From Saccharomonospora cyanea NA-134 (GTDB lineage Bacteria > Actinomycetota > Actinomycetes > Mycobacteriales > Pseudonocardiaceae), in NCBI RefSeq assembly GCF_000244975.1, contig NZ_CM001440.1:733538-797537 (forward strand): 64,000 nucleotides of DNA, in the 5' to 3' direction. The first letter of the stretch is position 1; every line of letters begins with the position of its first letter. Shown here piece by piece: positions 17,993 through 26,518 of the stretch. Position numbers and translations under genes: made by a program. The notes beneath the pieces were generated by a model. That model searched no databases, was not told where the DNA came from, and saw only the letters and a program-made list of their open reading frames with translations.

Positions 17993-18778
17993 GTGACCGA
18001 GGTGACGCGCAACAACACAGACAACGGCGACGAACGGCCGCCGGAACGACACCGTGGGCCCGTCGTCCTGCGCAGGGGCAGGCAGTCGGAGGACTCCACC
18101 ACCGACCAGCGGCTGCTGGACTCGCGCGGTCCCAGCGACTGGGTGCACACGGACCCGTGGCGGGTTCTGCGCATCCAGGCCGAGTTCGTCGAGGGCTTCG
18201 GCGCGCTGGCGGAGGTGCCCCGCGCGGTGACGGTGTTCGGCTCCGCCCGCACCCCTCGGGACCATCCCGAGTACCAGCTCGGCAGGCAGATCGGCGCGGC
18301 TCTGGCGGGTGCCGGGTTCGCCGCCATCACCGGTGGCGGTCCGGGTGCGATGGAGGCCGTGAACCGGGGAGCGTCCGAGGCGGGCGGGCTGTCCATCGGA
18401 CTCGGCATCGAGCTGCCCTTCGAGCAGGGGCTCAACCCGTGGGTCGACCTCGGGGTGAACTTCCGCTACTTCTTCACGCGCAAGACGATGTTCGTCAAGT
18501 ACGCGCAGGCGTTCATCTGCCTGCCGGGCGGGTTCGGCACGCTCGACGAGCTGTTCGAGGCGCTCACGCTCGTGCAGACGAAGAAGGTCACGAAGTTCCC
18601 CGTCGTGCTGTTCGGCTCGGCCTACTGGGGCGGGCTGTACGAGTGGGTGCGCGACACTGTGCTCTCCGAAGGCAAGATCAACGAGCGGGACATGGCGCTG
18701 CTGCACGTCACCGACGACATCGACGACGCCATCGGCGTGGTGCAGGAGGCCTACAAGGCATGGGAGGACACGCACTAG
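17993..18778 (+). CDS. LOG-family protein (TIGR00730-like), long form
   Basis: The 261-residue protein has the LOG Rossmann signature [16 protein letters not shown] and [12 protein letters not shown] near residue 177. Members hydrolyse nucleoside-5'-monophosphates to base and ribose-5-phosphate, and some act as cytokinin-activating phosphoribohydrolases. An N-terminal extension of about 60 residues is hydrophilic. It follows dapE by 16 bp and overlaps a second LOG gene by 1 bp (TAGTG). Confidence 0.85.
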   Translation: MTEVTRNNTDNGDERPPERHRGPVVLRRGRQSEDSTTDQRLLDSRGPSDWVHTDPWRVLRIQAEFVEGFGALAEVPRAVTVFGSARTPRDHPEYQLGRQIGAALAGAGFAAITGGGPGAMEAVNRGASEAGGLSIGLGIELPFEQGLNPWVDLGVNFRYFFTRKTMFVKYAQAFICLPGGFGTLDELFEALTLVQTKKVTKFPVVLFGSAYWGGLYEWVRDTVLSEGKINERDMALLHVTDDIDDAIGVVQEAYKAWEDTH

Positions 18779-19347
18779 TGGAGCGGATCTGCGTCTTCTG
18801 CGGGTCGTCGTCGGGCAGCGACCCCTCCTACGCCGCCGAAGCCGCCGCGACGGGCAGACTGCTCGCCGAGCGCGGCATCGGCCTCGTCTACGGCGGCGGC
18901 CAGGTGGGGCTCATGGGGGTCGTGGCCGACGCGGTGCTGGAGGCGGGCGGCGAGGTCATCGGTGTGATCCCGAAGCACCTGATGCGGGCCGAGATCGCCC
19001 ACCACGGCCTCACGAAGCTCCACGTCGTGGAGGACATGCACGAGCGCAAGGCCACGATGGCGCGCCTGTCGGACGGTTTCGTGGCGTTGCCCGGTGGGGC
19101 CGGCACGCTGGAGGAGCTGTTCGAGGTCTGGACGTGGGCTCAACTGGGCCTGCACGCCAAGCCCGTCGGGCTGCTGGACGTCCGGGGCTACTACTCCAAG
19201 ATGGCGGAGTTCCTCGACCACATGGTCGGCGAGGGCTTCCTCGGTGAGAGCAGCCGTGCTCTCGTCACCGTCGCGGACGACGCCGAGGCACTGCTCGACG
19301 CGTTCTCCCGGCACACGTACACGCCCGTCGACAAGTGGGCGGGCTGA
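18778..19347 (+). CDS. LOG-family nucleotide phosphoribohydrolase
   Basis: The 189-residue protein is the compact LOG form: [12 protein letters not shown] at the N-terminus, [16 protein letters not shown] and [22 protein letters not shown] near 100-122. PGGxGTxxE is the family active-site motif. It would act on AMP-like or cytokinin riboside monophosphates. It is translated with the preceding, more divergent LOG gene; in M. tuberculosis I recall a single LOG gene (Rv1205) near this place. Confidence 0.88.
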   Translation: MERICVFCGSSSGSDPSYAAEAAATGRLLAERGIGLVYGGGQVGLMGVVADAVLEAGGEVIGVIPKHLMRAEIAHHGLTKLHVVEDMHERKATMARLSDGFVALPGGAGTLEELFEVWTWAQLGLHAKPVGLLDVRGYYSKMAEFLDHMVGEGFLGESSRALVTVADDAEALLDAFSRHTYTPVDKWAG

Positions 19348-19356
19348 CACACCCGC

Positions 19357-20031
19357 TCAGGCCGCGTCGGATCGCGGACGCTCGTGGTAGCGGTCCACGT
19401 ACTCCAGTCCGGACAACTCCATGATCGAGTACATGATCTCGTCGGTCACCGCGCGCCGGATCGCGGGCGAGGAGCCCAACCCCTCGTAGCGGGAGAAGTC
19501 GAGCGGTTCGCCGAAGCGCACACGCACCCTGGCGAACCGCGGGATCTTCCTGCCCACCGGCAACAGCCGCTCTGTGCCGCTCAGCGCCACGGGCACCACC
19601 GTGGCGCCCGTTTCGAGGGCGAGGCTGCCGACGCCGGTGTGCCCGCGGTGCAGGCGGCCGTCCAGCGAACGGGTGCCTTCCGGGTAGATCGCGAAGGTCT
19701 CGCCCGCCTCCAGCACCTCACGGGCCGCCGACAGCGCGGCGAGCCCGGCCATCGCGTTACCGCGCTCCACGGGCACGTACCCGAGCGCGGACAGGAACGC
19801 GGCGAGGGCACGGCCCTTCACTCCCCGGCCCGAGAAGTACTCGGCCTTGCCGAGGAAACGCACCGGCCGGGGTGAGGTGAGTGAGAGCACGGCCGTGTCG
19901 ATCGCCGACCGGTGGTTGGGGGCCAGCAGCACCGGTCCGGACAGCGGGACGTTCTCCACGCCCTCGACCTCGGGGCGGTAGACGAGCCGGGCCAACGGAG
20001 CGAGCGCTCCTCGGATCAGCAGTTGCAACAC
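19357..20031 (-). CDS. 1-acyl-sn-glycerol-3-phosphate acyltransferase (PlsC family)
   Basis: The 224-residue protein carries the PlsC motifs NHRSAID (HX4D, near residue 39) and YPEGTRS (near 115-121), with RFLGKAEYFS between. It acylates lysophosphatidate or a related acceptor at the membrane. GTG 20031 follows a GGGAGGGACC site, and the true N-terminus VLQLLIRGALAPLARLVY is a plausible membrane-associated helix. It converges with the LOG pair at a 9-bp gap. Confidence 0.88.
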   Translation of the reverse strand: MLQLLIRGALAPLARLVYRPEVEGVENVPLSGPVLLAPNHRSAIDTAVLSLTSPRPVRFLGKAEYFSGRGVKGRALAAFLSALGYVPVERGNAMAGLAALSAAREVLEAGETFAIYPEGTRSLDGRLHRGHTGVGSLALETGATVVPVALSGTERLLPVGRKIPRFARVRVRFGEPLDFSRYEGLGSSPAIRRAVTDEIMYSIMELSGLEYVDRYHERPRSDAA

Positions 20032-20139
20032 GGTCCCTCCCGGTGGCGATCGCCATTCAGGATCGCACGGTCGGCACCGCCGGCTCCGGGGTGGCCGCCG
20101 AAGCGCACGCCGGTCCGGCGGGTGTGTCACGATCGTGGT

Positions 20140-20454
20140 GTGACCACCGCCCTGATCTACCTCCTCGTGATGCTGCTGGTGGCGGCCGTGGTGTTCCTGC
20201 TGGCCTCGCTCGTGTTCGGTAGGGGGGAGGAGTTGGCGCCGCTCGCTCCGGAGAGTTCGCCGACTCGCCTTCCCACCGACGACATCACGAGCGCCGACAT
20301 CGGTGACGTGCGGTTCCAGGTCGTGGTGCGCGGGTACAAGATGTCGGAGGTCGACTGGGTGATGTCCCGGCTCGGTACGGAGATCGATCTCCTGCGCGCC
20401 CGGGTGGCGGAGCTGGAGGCCGAACGCGCGGGCAGTGAGGTGCGCCGTGAGTGA
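20140..20454 (+). CDS. DivIVA-domain small membrane protein
   Basis: The 104-residue protein has an N-terminal membrane helix (LIYLLVMLLVAAVVFLLASL), a short linker, a DivIVA-like segment VRFQVVVRGYKMSEVDWVMS and a coiled coil to the end. DivIVA-like proteins mark poles or septa. The M. tuberculosis counterpart before tagA (Rv1209 in memory) has the same layout. It overlaps the next gene by 8 bp. Confidence 0.75.
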   Translation: MTTALIYLLVMLLVAAVVFLLASLVFGRGEELAPLAPESSPTRLPTDDITSADIGDVRFQVVVRGYKMSEVDWVMSRLGTEIDLLRARVAELEAERAGSEVRRE

Positions 20455-20899
20455 CCTGGCGGTGTCGGTGGAGGTTCCCGCGCCCGCGGGGACCACGTGG
20501 CTCGCCCTGACCGACTGGGACCGGCAGTGTGAGTGGATCAAGGGCACGACGGTGCGGGTGGTGTCGGGCAACGGGCGTAGCGTCGGCTCGCGGTTGGAGG
20601 CGTTCACCGGTGTCGGCGGTGTCGGGGTCACGGACACGATGGAGATCACGAGCTGGGAACCACCGGTGCGGTGCACCGTCCGCCATCTCGGCAAGATCGT
20701 GAGGGGCACCGGCACCTTCCACGTCCACGCGAAGGGGCCGACGCGGTGCGTGTTCGTGTGGGCGGAGGACTTCACTCCGCCGTTCGGTCCGGTGGGAAGG
20801 CTGGGATGGCTGTTGGTGAGGCCGGCGTTCGCGGGGGCGCTGCGGCATTCCATGCGGACGTTCGCGAGGTTCGCGGAGACCTACGAGGTGGGCGGGTGA
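20447..20899 (+). CDS. SRPBCC (polyketide cyclase/START-like) protein
   Basis: The 150-residue protein shows the SRPBCC pattern: an N-terminal strand AVSVEVPAPAGTTWLALTDW, DTMEITSWEPPVRCTVRHLG, and a long C-terminal helix. These proteins bind hydrophobic ligands, sometimes lipids. No ligand or catalytic residue can be named. It sits in a tightly overlapped set with the DivIVA-like gene and tag. Confidence 0.75.
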   Translation: MSDLAVSVEVPAPAGTTWLALTDWDRQCEWIKGTTVRVVSGNGRSVGSRLEAFTGVGGVGVTDTMEITSWEPPVRCTVRHLGKIVRGTGTFHVHAKGPTRCVFVWAEDFTPPFGPVGRLGWLLVRPAFAGALRHSMRTFARFAETYEVGG

Positions 20900-21468
20900 A
20901 CCCCGAGCTGGTCGGCGCCGACGGCGTGGCCCGGTGCGCGTGGGGCAACAGCGCGCCCGACTACGCCGCCTACCACGACGAGGAGTGGGGCGTGCCGCTG
21001 CGAGGCGACGTCGAGCTTTTCGAGCGGCTGTCGCTGGAGGCGTTCCAGTCGGGCCTTTCGTGGCTGACCATCCTCCGCAAGCGGGAGGGCTTCCGTCGCG
21101 CCTTCGCCGGTTTCGTTCCCGACCGCGTCGCCGCCTTCACCGACGACGACGTCGCCCGGCTGCTCGCCGACGCCTCCATCGTGCGTAACCGGGCGAAGAT
21201 ACTCGCGACGATCGCCAACGCGAGGGCCGTCGCGGAGCTCGACGTGCCCCTCGGCGAGTTGCTGTGGTCGTTCGCCCCCGAGCCGGGCGCCCGGCCGAGG
21301 CCGTCCACGATGTCCGACGTCCCCGCCACGACGCCCGAGTCGGTGGCGATGGCCAAGGCGCTGAAGAAACGCGGCTTCGCGTTCGTCGGGCCGACGACGT
21401 GCTACGCCATGATGCAGGCGACGGGCATGGTCGACGACCACGTGCTGGGGTGTTTCCGCGCGGTGTGA
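20896..21468 (+). CDS. tag: DNA-3-methyladenine glycosylase I (Tag)
   Basis: The 190-residue Tag-family protein has RCAWGNSAPDYAAYHDEEWG near the N-terminus, FQSGLSWLTILRKREGFRRAF in the HhH region and GFAFVGPTTCYAMMQATGMV with the zinc/active-site residues near the C-terminus. It excises 3-methyladenine from DNA. GTG lies in the SRPBCC stop (GTGA). With the AlkA-like gene at 5.5 kb the window holds two alkylation-repair glycosylases. Confidence 0.93.
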   Translation: MNPELVGADGVARCAWGNSAPDYAAYHDEEWGVPLRGDVELFERLSLEAFQSGLSWLTILRKREGFRRAFAGFVPDRVAAFTDDDVARLLADASIVRNRAKILATIANARAVAELDVPLGELLWSFAPEPGARPRPSTMSDVPATTPESVAMAKALKKRGFAFVGPTTCYAMMQATGMVDDHVLGCFRAV

Positions 21469-21495
21469 ACCGCGTGGTTCACCGCATTCGGTGAC

Positions 21496-22344
21496 CTACT
21501 TTCCGGTGAACTTCGGACGGCGTTTCTCCACGAAGGCCTCCACCGCCTCGCGGTGGTCCGAGGTGCCGCCCAGTTCGGTCTGCGCCACGTTCTCGGCGGC
21601 CAGCGCCTCGGCGAGCGTGCTGCCGGAGGCCGCGGCGACCGTGCTCTTGATCTTGGCGTAGGCCCTGGTCGGACCCGCCGCGAGCGTCGCGGCGACGGCA
21701 TGGGCGCGAGCGGCCAGCTCGTCGTCCGGCACCACCTCGCCGACCAGCCCCGACCGAAGTGCCTCAGCGCTGTCCAGCTTGCGACCGAGCATCATCAACT
21801 CGACGGCCCTGCCGTACCCGACGAGGCGTTGGAGCGTCCACGACGCGCCGGAGTCGGGCCCGAGCCCCACGCCCGCGAACGCCATCGCGAAACTCGCCGA
21901 CGTGCCCGCGATGCGCAGGTCGGAGGCGTAGGCCAGGGCCGCGCCGGCACCCGCCGCCGCGCCGTTGACCGCCGCGATCACCGGCTTCGGCATGTCGACG
22001 ATCGTGGTGACGATGGGGTTGTAGTGCTCGGCCACCGTCCGCAACGGCGCCTCGTCGCCCGACCGGAGCATTCCGACGTGCTCCTTCAGGTCCTGGCCCG
22101 CGCAGAACGCCTTACCCGCTCCGGTCAGCAGGACCGCTCGCACGTCGTCGTCCGCTGCCGCGTCCCGCAGCGCCGTGAGCAGGCGCTCCTTCAGCTCCAC
22201 GGTGAGCGAGTTGTACGCCTCGGGCCGGTTCAGCGTGAGTGTGCGCACGCCGTCGGCATCGGCCACCAGCAGCACGTCGTCCGCGCCGTTGCCGGCTTCG
22301 CTGCCCGCGTGTGTCGCCGTTGTCGTGCTCTCGTGTGGGGTCAC
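21496..22344 (-). CDS. Enoyl-CoA hydratase/isomerase family protein
   Basis: The 282-residue crotonase-fold protein has GAGKAFCAGQDLKEHVGM (oxyanion-hole region near 85), AAVNGAAAGAGAALAYASDL and a GPDSGASWTLQRLVG segment. FCAGQDL is frequent in PaaG-like ring-opening isomerases, but assignment to PaaG is not secure; beta-oxidation of another acyl-CoA is equally possible. GTG 22344 follows GGAGG. It is divergent from the DUF3117 gene. Confidence 0.82.
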   Translation of the reverse strand: MTPHESTTTATHAGSEAGNGADDVLLVADADGVRTLTLNRPEAYNSLTVELKERLLTALRDAAADDDVRAVLLTGAGKAFCAGQDLKEHVGMLRSGDEAPLRTVAEHYNPIVTTIVDMPKPVIAAVNGAAAGAGAALAYASDLRIAGTSASFAMAFAGVGLGPDSGASWTLQRLVGYGRAVELMMLGRKLDSAEALRSGLVGEVVPDDELAARAHAVAATLAAGPTRAYAKIKSTVAAASGSTLAEALAAENVAQTELGGTSDHREAVEAFVEKRRPKFTGK

Positions 22345-22532
22345 CGCATCCTCCGTTGTCGTCCTCGGATGGCGAGTTTGACAGGCCCGCGGCGCGCATA
22401 CCAGCAACGATCCGCCGCCGGTAAGATCGGTCCACGTTCGCGGCCGACCCCTCATGGGGGACAATGGTCACGACCCGGTTGCTTTGGCGAGCGTAAACCG
22501 GGCGCGCTGGTTCGTAACGGAGGGAGCACGCT

Positions 22533-22700
22533 ATGGCGGCCATGAAGCCCCGGACCGGAGATGGTCCCCTCGAAGTGACCAAGGAGGGGCGGGGCCTCGT
22601 GATGCGCGTACCACTGGAGGGCGGTGGACGTCTCGTCGTCGAACTGACGGCTGAGGAGGCCAAGGACCTCGGTGCTGCCCTTCAGCAGGCCACAAGCTGA
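22533..22700 (+). CDS. DUF3117 small conserved protein
   Basis: A 55-residue protein starts at ATG 22533 after GGAGGGAG. It reads MAAMKPRTGDGPLEVTKEGR, then RVPLEGGGRLVVEL and a short helix EEAKDLGAAL. It is the DUF3117 family (Rv1211 in memory), nearly universal in actinobacteria and of unknown function. Here it lies between tag and pepA, as it follows tagA in M. tuberculosis. Confidence 0.9.
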   Translation: MAAMKPRTGDGPLEVTKEGRGLVMRVPLEGGGRLVVELTAEEAKDLGAALQQATS

Positions 22701-22771
22701 GTTCTCGCCCTGACAAGCAGCCGGTGTCGATCTCGGTCGACCTGGCCTGATTCGTAGTGCCTGGAGATCGC

Positions 22772-24244
22772 ATGGTGCGTTCGCCGCTTCCGCCAGTCCC
22801 CTCGCGGTTGATCGATGTGGAGGTGGCCGACCGCGCGAAGCGAGGAGCCCCCGAGGCGTTGCTCGTCCTCGAGGGAGCACCGCCTTCCGATGTTCCCGCC
22901 GAGACGGGGTTCACCGGCGCGGACGGCGAGGTCCAGCTCCTGCCCGGCGCCGGTGGTCCACGGTGGATCGTGGGTGTCGGCAAGGGCGATCCCCGGCACT
23001 TCCGTGCGGCGGGCGCCGCGTTCGTCCGGGCCGCACACTCCTACGCCGACGCCGAGGCCGACTCGGGTGGTCGTCCCCCGCTGACCGTGCAGGTCCGGCT
23101 GCCTGAATCGGCCGGCGCCGGCGACTACGCCGCCTTCGCGACCGGAGCCCTGCTCGGCGGCTACGGCTACCGCGTGACCGCGTCGGACTCCCCGGCACGG
23201 GTGAGGACCGTGCGGTTGCTGGCGCCCGAGGCCGTCGTCGGGGAGTACGCGGCCGCCGTGTCCCGGGCCTGTGAGCTCGCGCGCGCCACGGGCCTGGCGC
23301 GCGACCTGGCGAACACGCCGTCCAACGTGAAGTCCCCGGCCTGGCTCGCGAGCACGGCCGAACGGGTGGCGACGGACGTACGCGGCCTTTCCGTCACCGT
23401 TCGCGATGAGAAGTGGCTGGCCGAGCGGAAGTTCGGAGGCATCCTGGCCGCCGGGGGCGGCTCCGCCCACCCGCCGAGGCTCGTCGAGCTGTCGTACCGA
23501 CCGCGTGGTGCGACCACCCACCTGCTGCTCGTCGGCAAGGGCATCACGTTCGACACCGGCGGGTTGTCGTTGAAGCCCGCCGCCGGCATGCATCTCATGC
23601 GCACCGACATGTCCGGTGGGGGCGCGGTCATCGCGGCTCTGCGCGCGATCGCCGCACTGGAACTCGACGTGAGGGTCACCGGTCTCGTGCCGTCGGCCGA
23701 GAACTCCGTCTCCGGCTCCGCCTACCGGCCGGGGGACGTGGTGCGCCACTACGGGGGTCTCACCACGCAGGTCGACAACACCGACGCCGAGGGTCGGATG
23801 GTGCTCGCCGACGCGTTGGCCTACGGGGTCGCCACCTACCGTCCCGACGTGGTGGTCGACGTGGCCACGCTGACGGGCGCGATGAAGGTGGCGCTGGGCC
23901 TGCGCACCGGTGGCCTGTTCGCCACCGACGACGCGCTCGCCGAGCGCATCCGCGCGGCCGGTGACGAGGTCGGGGAGCAGTGGTGGCGCATGCCGTTGTC
24001 GGAGGAGTACTCCGACGCCGTGCGTGCCGACCTCGCCGACGTCCGCCAGTGCCCGCCCGGCCCCGGAGGTATCACCGCGGCGCTGTTCCTGCGTGAGTTC
24101 ACGGCCGGGTTGCCGTGGGCGCACCTCGACATCGCTGGTCCGGCCCGCGCGGAGGGCACCTACGCCGAGGTGGTGCCCGGAGGTACGGGGTTCGCCGCGC
24201 GGACGCTCGTGGAGTTCGCGGCCTCCTACGCGAAAGGGCGTTGA
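22772..24244 (+). CDS. pepA: Leucyl aminopeptidase, M17 family
   Basis: The 490-residue protein has the M17 catalytic C-terminal domain: GKGITFDTGGLSLKPAAGMH (metal Lys/Asp near 255-260), MRTDMSGGGAV and NTDAEGRMVLADAL near 335 with the metal Asp/Glu and the active-site Arg. It is a cytosolic dimanganese/dizinc aminopeptidase. ATG 22772 is preferred over GTG 22757 because GGAG lies just before it. The gene overlaps the convergent LysR gene by 19 bp. Confidence 0.92.
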   Translation: MVRSPLPPVPSRLIDVEVADRAKRGAPEALLVLEGAPPSDVPAETGFTGADGEVQLLPGAGGPRWIVGVGKGDPRHFRAAGAAFVRAAHSYADAEADSGGRPPLTVQVRLPESAGAGDYAAFATGALLGGYGYRVTASDSPARVRTVRLLAPEAVVGEYAAAVSRACELARATGLARDLANTPSNVKSPAWLASTAERVATDVRGLSVTVRDEKWLAERKFGGILAAGGGSAHPPRLVELSYRPRGATTHLLLVGKGITFDTGGLSLKPAAGMHLMRTDMSGGGAVIAALRAIAALELDVRVTGLVPSAENSVSGSAYRPGDVVRHYGGLTTQVDNTDAEGRMVLADALAYGVATYRPDVVVDVATLTGAMKVALGLRTGGLFATDDALAERIRAAGDEVGEQWWRMPLSEEYSDAVRADLADVRQCPPGPGGITAALFLREFTAGLPWAHLDIAGPARAEGTYAEVVPGGTGFAARTLVEFAASYAKGR

Positions 24245-25170
24245 GCGCCGTCCGCTCCCGCACGGCGGCGGACGAACTCGCGGAACGTCGCCACGGCGGG
24301 AGGTAGCGGCCGATCCGACGGCCACGCCAGACCGATCTCACGGGTCACCCGTGGAGCGAGTGGGATCTCCACGACTCCTGACGGCGGGCGCGGTTCGAAC
24401 GCCGGGAGCAGCGCGACCCCGAGGCCGGCCGCGACGAGTCCCCGTACGGTGTCCGACTCCTGCCCCTCGAACGCCACCGTGGGCGTGAACCCGGCGGCGG
24501 CGCAGAGGTCGTCGGTGATCTGCCGCAACCCGTAGCCGTGTTCGAGCATCACGAACACCTCGCCGGCGAGTTCGCTCATCCGCACGTCCGCCCGGGAGGC
24601 GAGCCGGTGGTCGTCGGGCACGGCCACGAACAGCTCCTGTTCGGTGAGGACCACCGACTCGAGCGTCGCCTCGGCCGGTGGCGGGGCGACCAGAGCCAGG
24701 TCGATGGCCCCGGACGTGATCCTGTCGACGATGCTCTGCCGGGAGCCCTGCACGAGGCTGAACCGGGTGCGCGGGTGGTCTGCCCGGAAGTCGCGGAGCA
24801 GGCCGGGCACCAGGGAACGGCCAAGTAGGTGCAGAAAGCCCAGCACGACGTGACCGGACTCCGGGTCGATCTCCTCCCTCACCCGGCGCACGCCGTGATC
24901 GAGGATGTCGACGGCCTGCTCGGCCGCGTCGGCGAGCACGTGGCCGACTCGCGTGAGGCGGATGCCGCGTCCGGCGGGCACGGTGAGCGGCGCTCCGACG
25001 GCGGCGCTGAGGGCGGCGAGACGGCGACTCGCGGTGGGTTGGGGAACGCCTAGTTCGGCCGCGGCCCTGGTGAGGCTGGAGGTGTGCTTCAGCGCGCGCA
25101 GGAGCGCGGCCGCCGGGGCGAGTTCCGCTGTGAGACCCGAGAGAACACTACCGCCAGATTCATTCACCAT
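24226..25170 (-). CDS. LysR-family transcriptional regulator
   Basis: The 314-residue protein has an N-terminal winged helix (TSSLTRAAAELGVPQPTASR) and a LysR effector-binding domain (LVAPPPAEATLESVVLTEQE; LVAAGLGVALLPAF). It is divergent from an MFS transporter with 64 bp between the starts, so it probably activates or represses that transporter when bound to the transported compound. Confidence 0.88.
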   Translation of the reverse strand: MVNESGGSVLSGLTAELAPAAALLRALKHTSSLTRAAAELGVPQPTASRRLAALSAAVGAPLTVPAGRGIRLTRVGHVLADAAEQAVDILDHGVRRVREEIDPESGHVVLGFLHLLGRSLVPGLLRDFRADHPRTRFSLVQGSRQSIVDRITSGAIDLALVAPPPAEATLESVVLTEQELFVAVPDDHRLASRADVRMSELAGEVFVMLEHGYGLRQITDDLCAAAGFTPTVAFEGQESDTVRGLVAAGLGVALLPAFEPRPPSGVVEIPLAPRVTREIGLAWPSDRPLPPAVATFREFVRRRAGADGAQRPFA

Positions 25171-25176
25171 GGCATG

Positions 25177-25190
25177 AATGATGCGTCATT
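25177..25190. promoter_or_regulatory. Possible LysR binding site
   Basis: AATGATGCGTCATT has perfect 5-bp arms (AATGA/TCATT) around TGCG, and it lies just upstream of the LysR start and about 45 bp before the MFS start. LysR proteins bind interrupted dyads (T-N11-A) in such gaps. Confidence 0.4.
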
Positions 25191-25234
25191 ACCGTATTGG
25201 ACGTATTGTTTAGCCTCGCTTACCGTTGGAACAC

Positions 25235-26446
25235 GTGGACGTCACCGTGCGGGAACCGGCCGTTGGGGCCGTGAGCGGCCGTCGCGTCACCGTGTCGGTA
25301 GCCGCGGCGGGGATCTGCTCGTTCTCCCTGCTGTACGCGCCGCAACCGCTGCTGCCACAGTTGGCGGCCGAGTTCGGGCTCGACCCCGGCGCCGCCTCGC
25401 TCGCCGTGTCGGCGGGCACGGGCGGACTCGCGGCGGCCGTGCTGCCCATCGCCGTGGTGTCCGAGCTCGTCGGCAAACGACCGGTCATCATCGCCTCGGT
25501 GCTGGCCTCCGCCGTGCTGGGGTTGTTGCTGCCGTTCGCGCCCTCCTACGAGGTCCTCCTCGTGCTGCGCGTGCTTCAGGGGGTCGCGATCGCGGGCTTC
25601 CCCGGGGTCGCCGCCGCCTATCTCGCCGAGCTGCTCGGCCCCGCGGGCGTGGCCGGAGCGGTCGGGGCGATGATCGCCGGGAACACGGTCGGCGGGATGC
25701 TCGGCCGGCTCTCGGCCGGGGGTGTCACCGAGTGGCTGGGATGGCACGGTGCCCTCGCCGTCGTGGGCGGTGTCGGTTTGCTCTGTGCGCTGCTCACCGT
25801 CGCCACGTTGCCCCGGCCGCCGCGACGTGAGCGCGCCGGGCCCTCCGCGGCGCGGCTGCGCACAGTGCTGTCGGGCTTCGCCCTGGGACTGCGCAAGCCC
25901 GTCCTGTGGGCGCAGTACGGCGTGGCGCTGCTGGCGATGGGCTCGTTCGTGGCGCTGTACAACGCGGCGGGGTTCCGGCTCACCGGCGAGCCGCTCGGTC
26001 TCAGTCCGGCGGTCGCCTCCCTCGTCTTCCTCTGCTACGCGATGGGCTCGGTGTCGTCCGCCACGGCGGGTCGGTTCGTGTCCCGGTTCGGCAGGATGCG
26101 CTGCCTGCTCGCCGCGCTCGCCCTGACGGTCGTCGGTGCGGTGGCCACGGTGGCGGATTCGCTGGTCGTCGTGATCGTGGGGTTCGTGGTCTTCACCGGT
26201 GGCTTCTTCGCGGCGCACGCCGTCGCCAACGGCTGGGCGGCCGCCGAGGCGCCCCCACAGGCTCGGGCTTCGGCGTCCGGCCTGTACACGCTGGCGTACT
26301 ACCTGGGCAGCAGTGTCGGCGGCACGGTCGGCAGCGTCGTCTTCGGGCTGGCGGGATGGGGGTGGCTCGTCGGCGTGGTCGCGGTCTGGCTCGGGTGCGC
26401 GGCGATGGGCGCGGTGATTCTGGCTCGGCCCCGGAAAGCGTCCTGA
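25235..26446 (+). CDS. MFS transporter (YnfM-like)
   Basis: The 403-residue hydrophobic protein has about 12 membrane helices. Characteristic pieces are ICSFSLLYAPQPLLPQLAAE in TM1, ELVGKRPVII in the TM2-3 loop and GRFVSRFGRMRCLL in the TM8-9 loop. The family exports drugs or metabolites by proton antiport. GTG 25235 is chosen over TTG 25226; no clear ribosome site precedes either, so translation may be leaderless. Substrate is unknown; control by the divergent LysR protein is likely. Confidence 0.88.
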   Translation: MDVTVREPAVGAVSGRRVTVSVAAAGICSFSLLYAPQPLLPQLAAEFGLDPGAASLAVSAGTGGLAAAVLPIAVVSELVGKRPVIIASVLASAVLGLLLPFAPSYEVLLVLRVLQGVAIAGFPGVAAAYLAELLGPAGVAGAVGAMIAGNTVGGMLGRLSAGGVTEWLGWHGALAVVGGVGLLCALLTVATLPRPPRRERAGPSAARLRTVLSGFALGLRKPVLWAQYGVALLAMGSFVALYNAAGFRLTGEPLGLSPAVASLVFLCYAMGSVSSATAGRFVSRFGRMRCLLAALALTVVGAVATVADSLVVVIVGFVVFTGGFFAAHAVANGWAAAEAPPQARASASGLYTLAYYLGSSVGGTVGSVVFGLAGWGWLVGVVAVWLGCAAMGAVILARPRKAS

Positions 26447-26462
26447 ATTCACCCCATCGGGC

Positions 26463-26478
26463 TCGAACAAATGTTCGA
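26463..26478. promoter_or_regulatory. Perfect consensus LexA (SOS) box
   Basis: TCGAACAAATGTTCGA is an exact match to the actinobacterial LexA site TCGAAC-N4-GTTCGA. A TACGAT -10-like element at 26487-26492 follows 8 bp later, as in SOS promoters where LexA overlaps the -35. The site lies in the 72-bp gap between the ends of the MFS gene (+) and the O-methyltransferase gene (-), and no recognisable gene starts downstream. Confidence 0.85.
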
Positions 26479-26518
26479 AGGCGGGTTACGATGAGGTATG
26501 CGCTCGCACGCGTTCCCG

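Noticed and set aside
21470-21495. Short inverted repeat TCACCG/CGGTGA between tag and the enoyl-CoA hydratase gene
   Set aside because: Only six pairs with a four-base loop; too weak to call a terminator with confidence.
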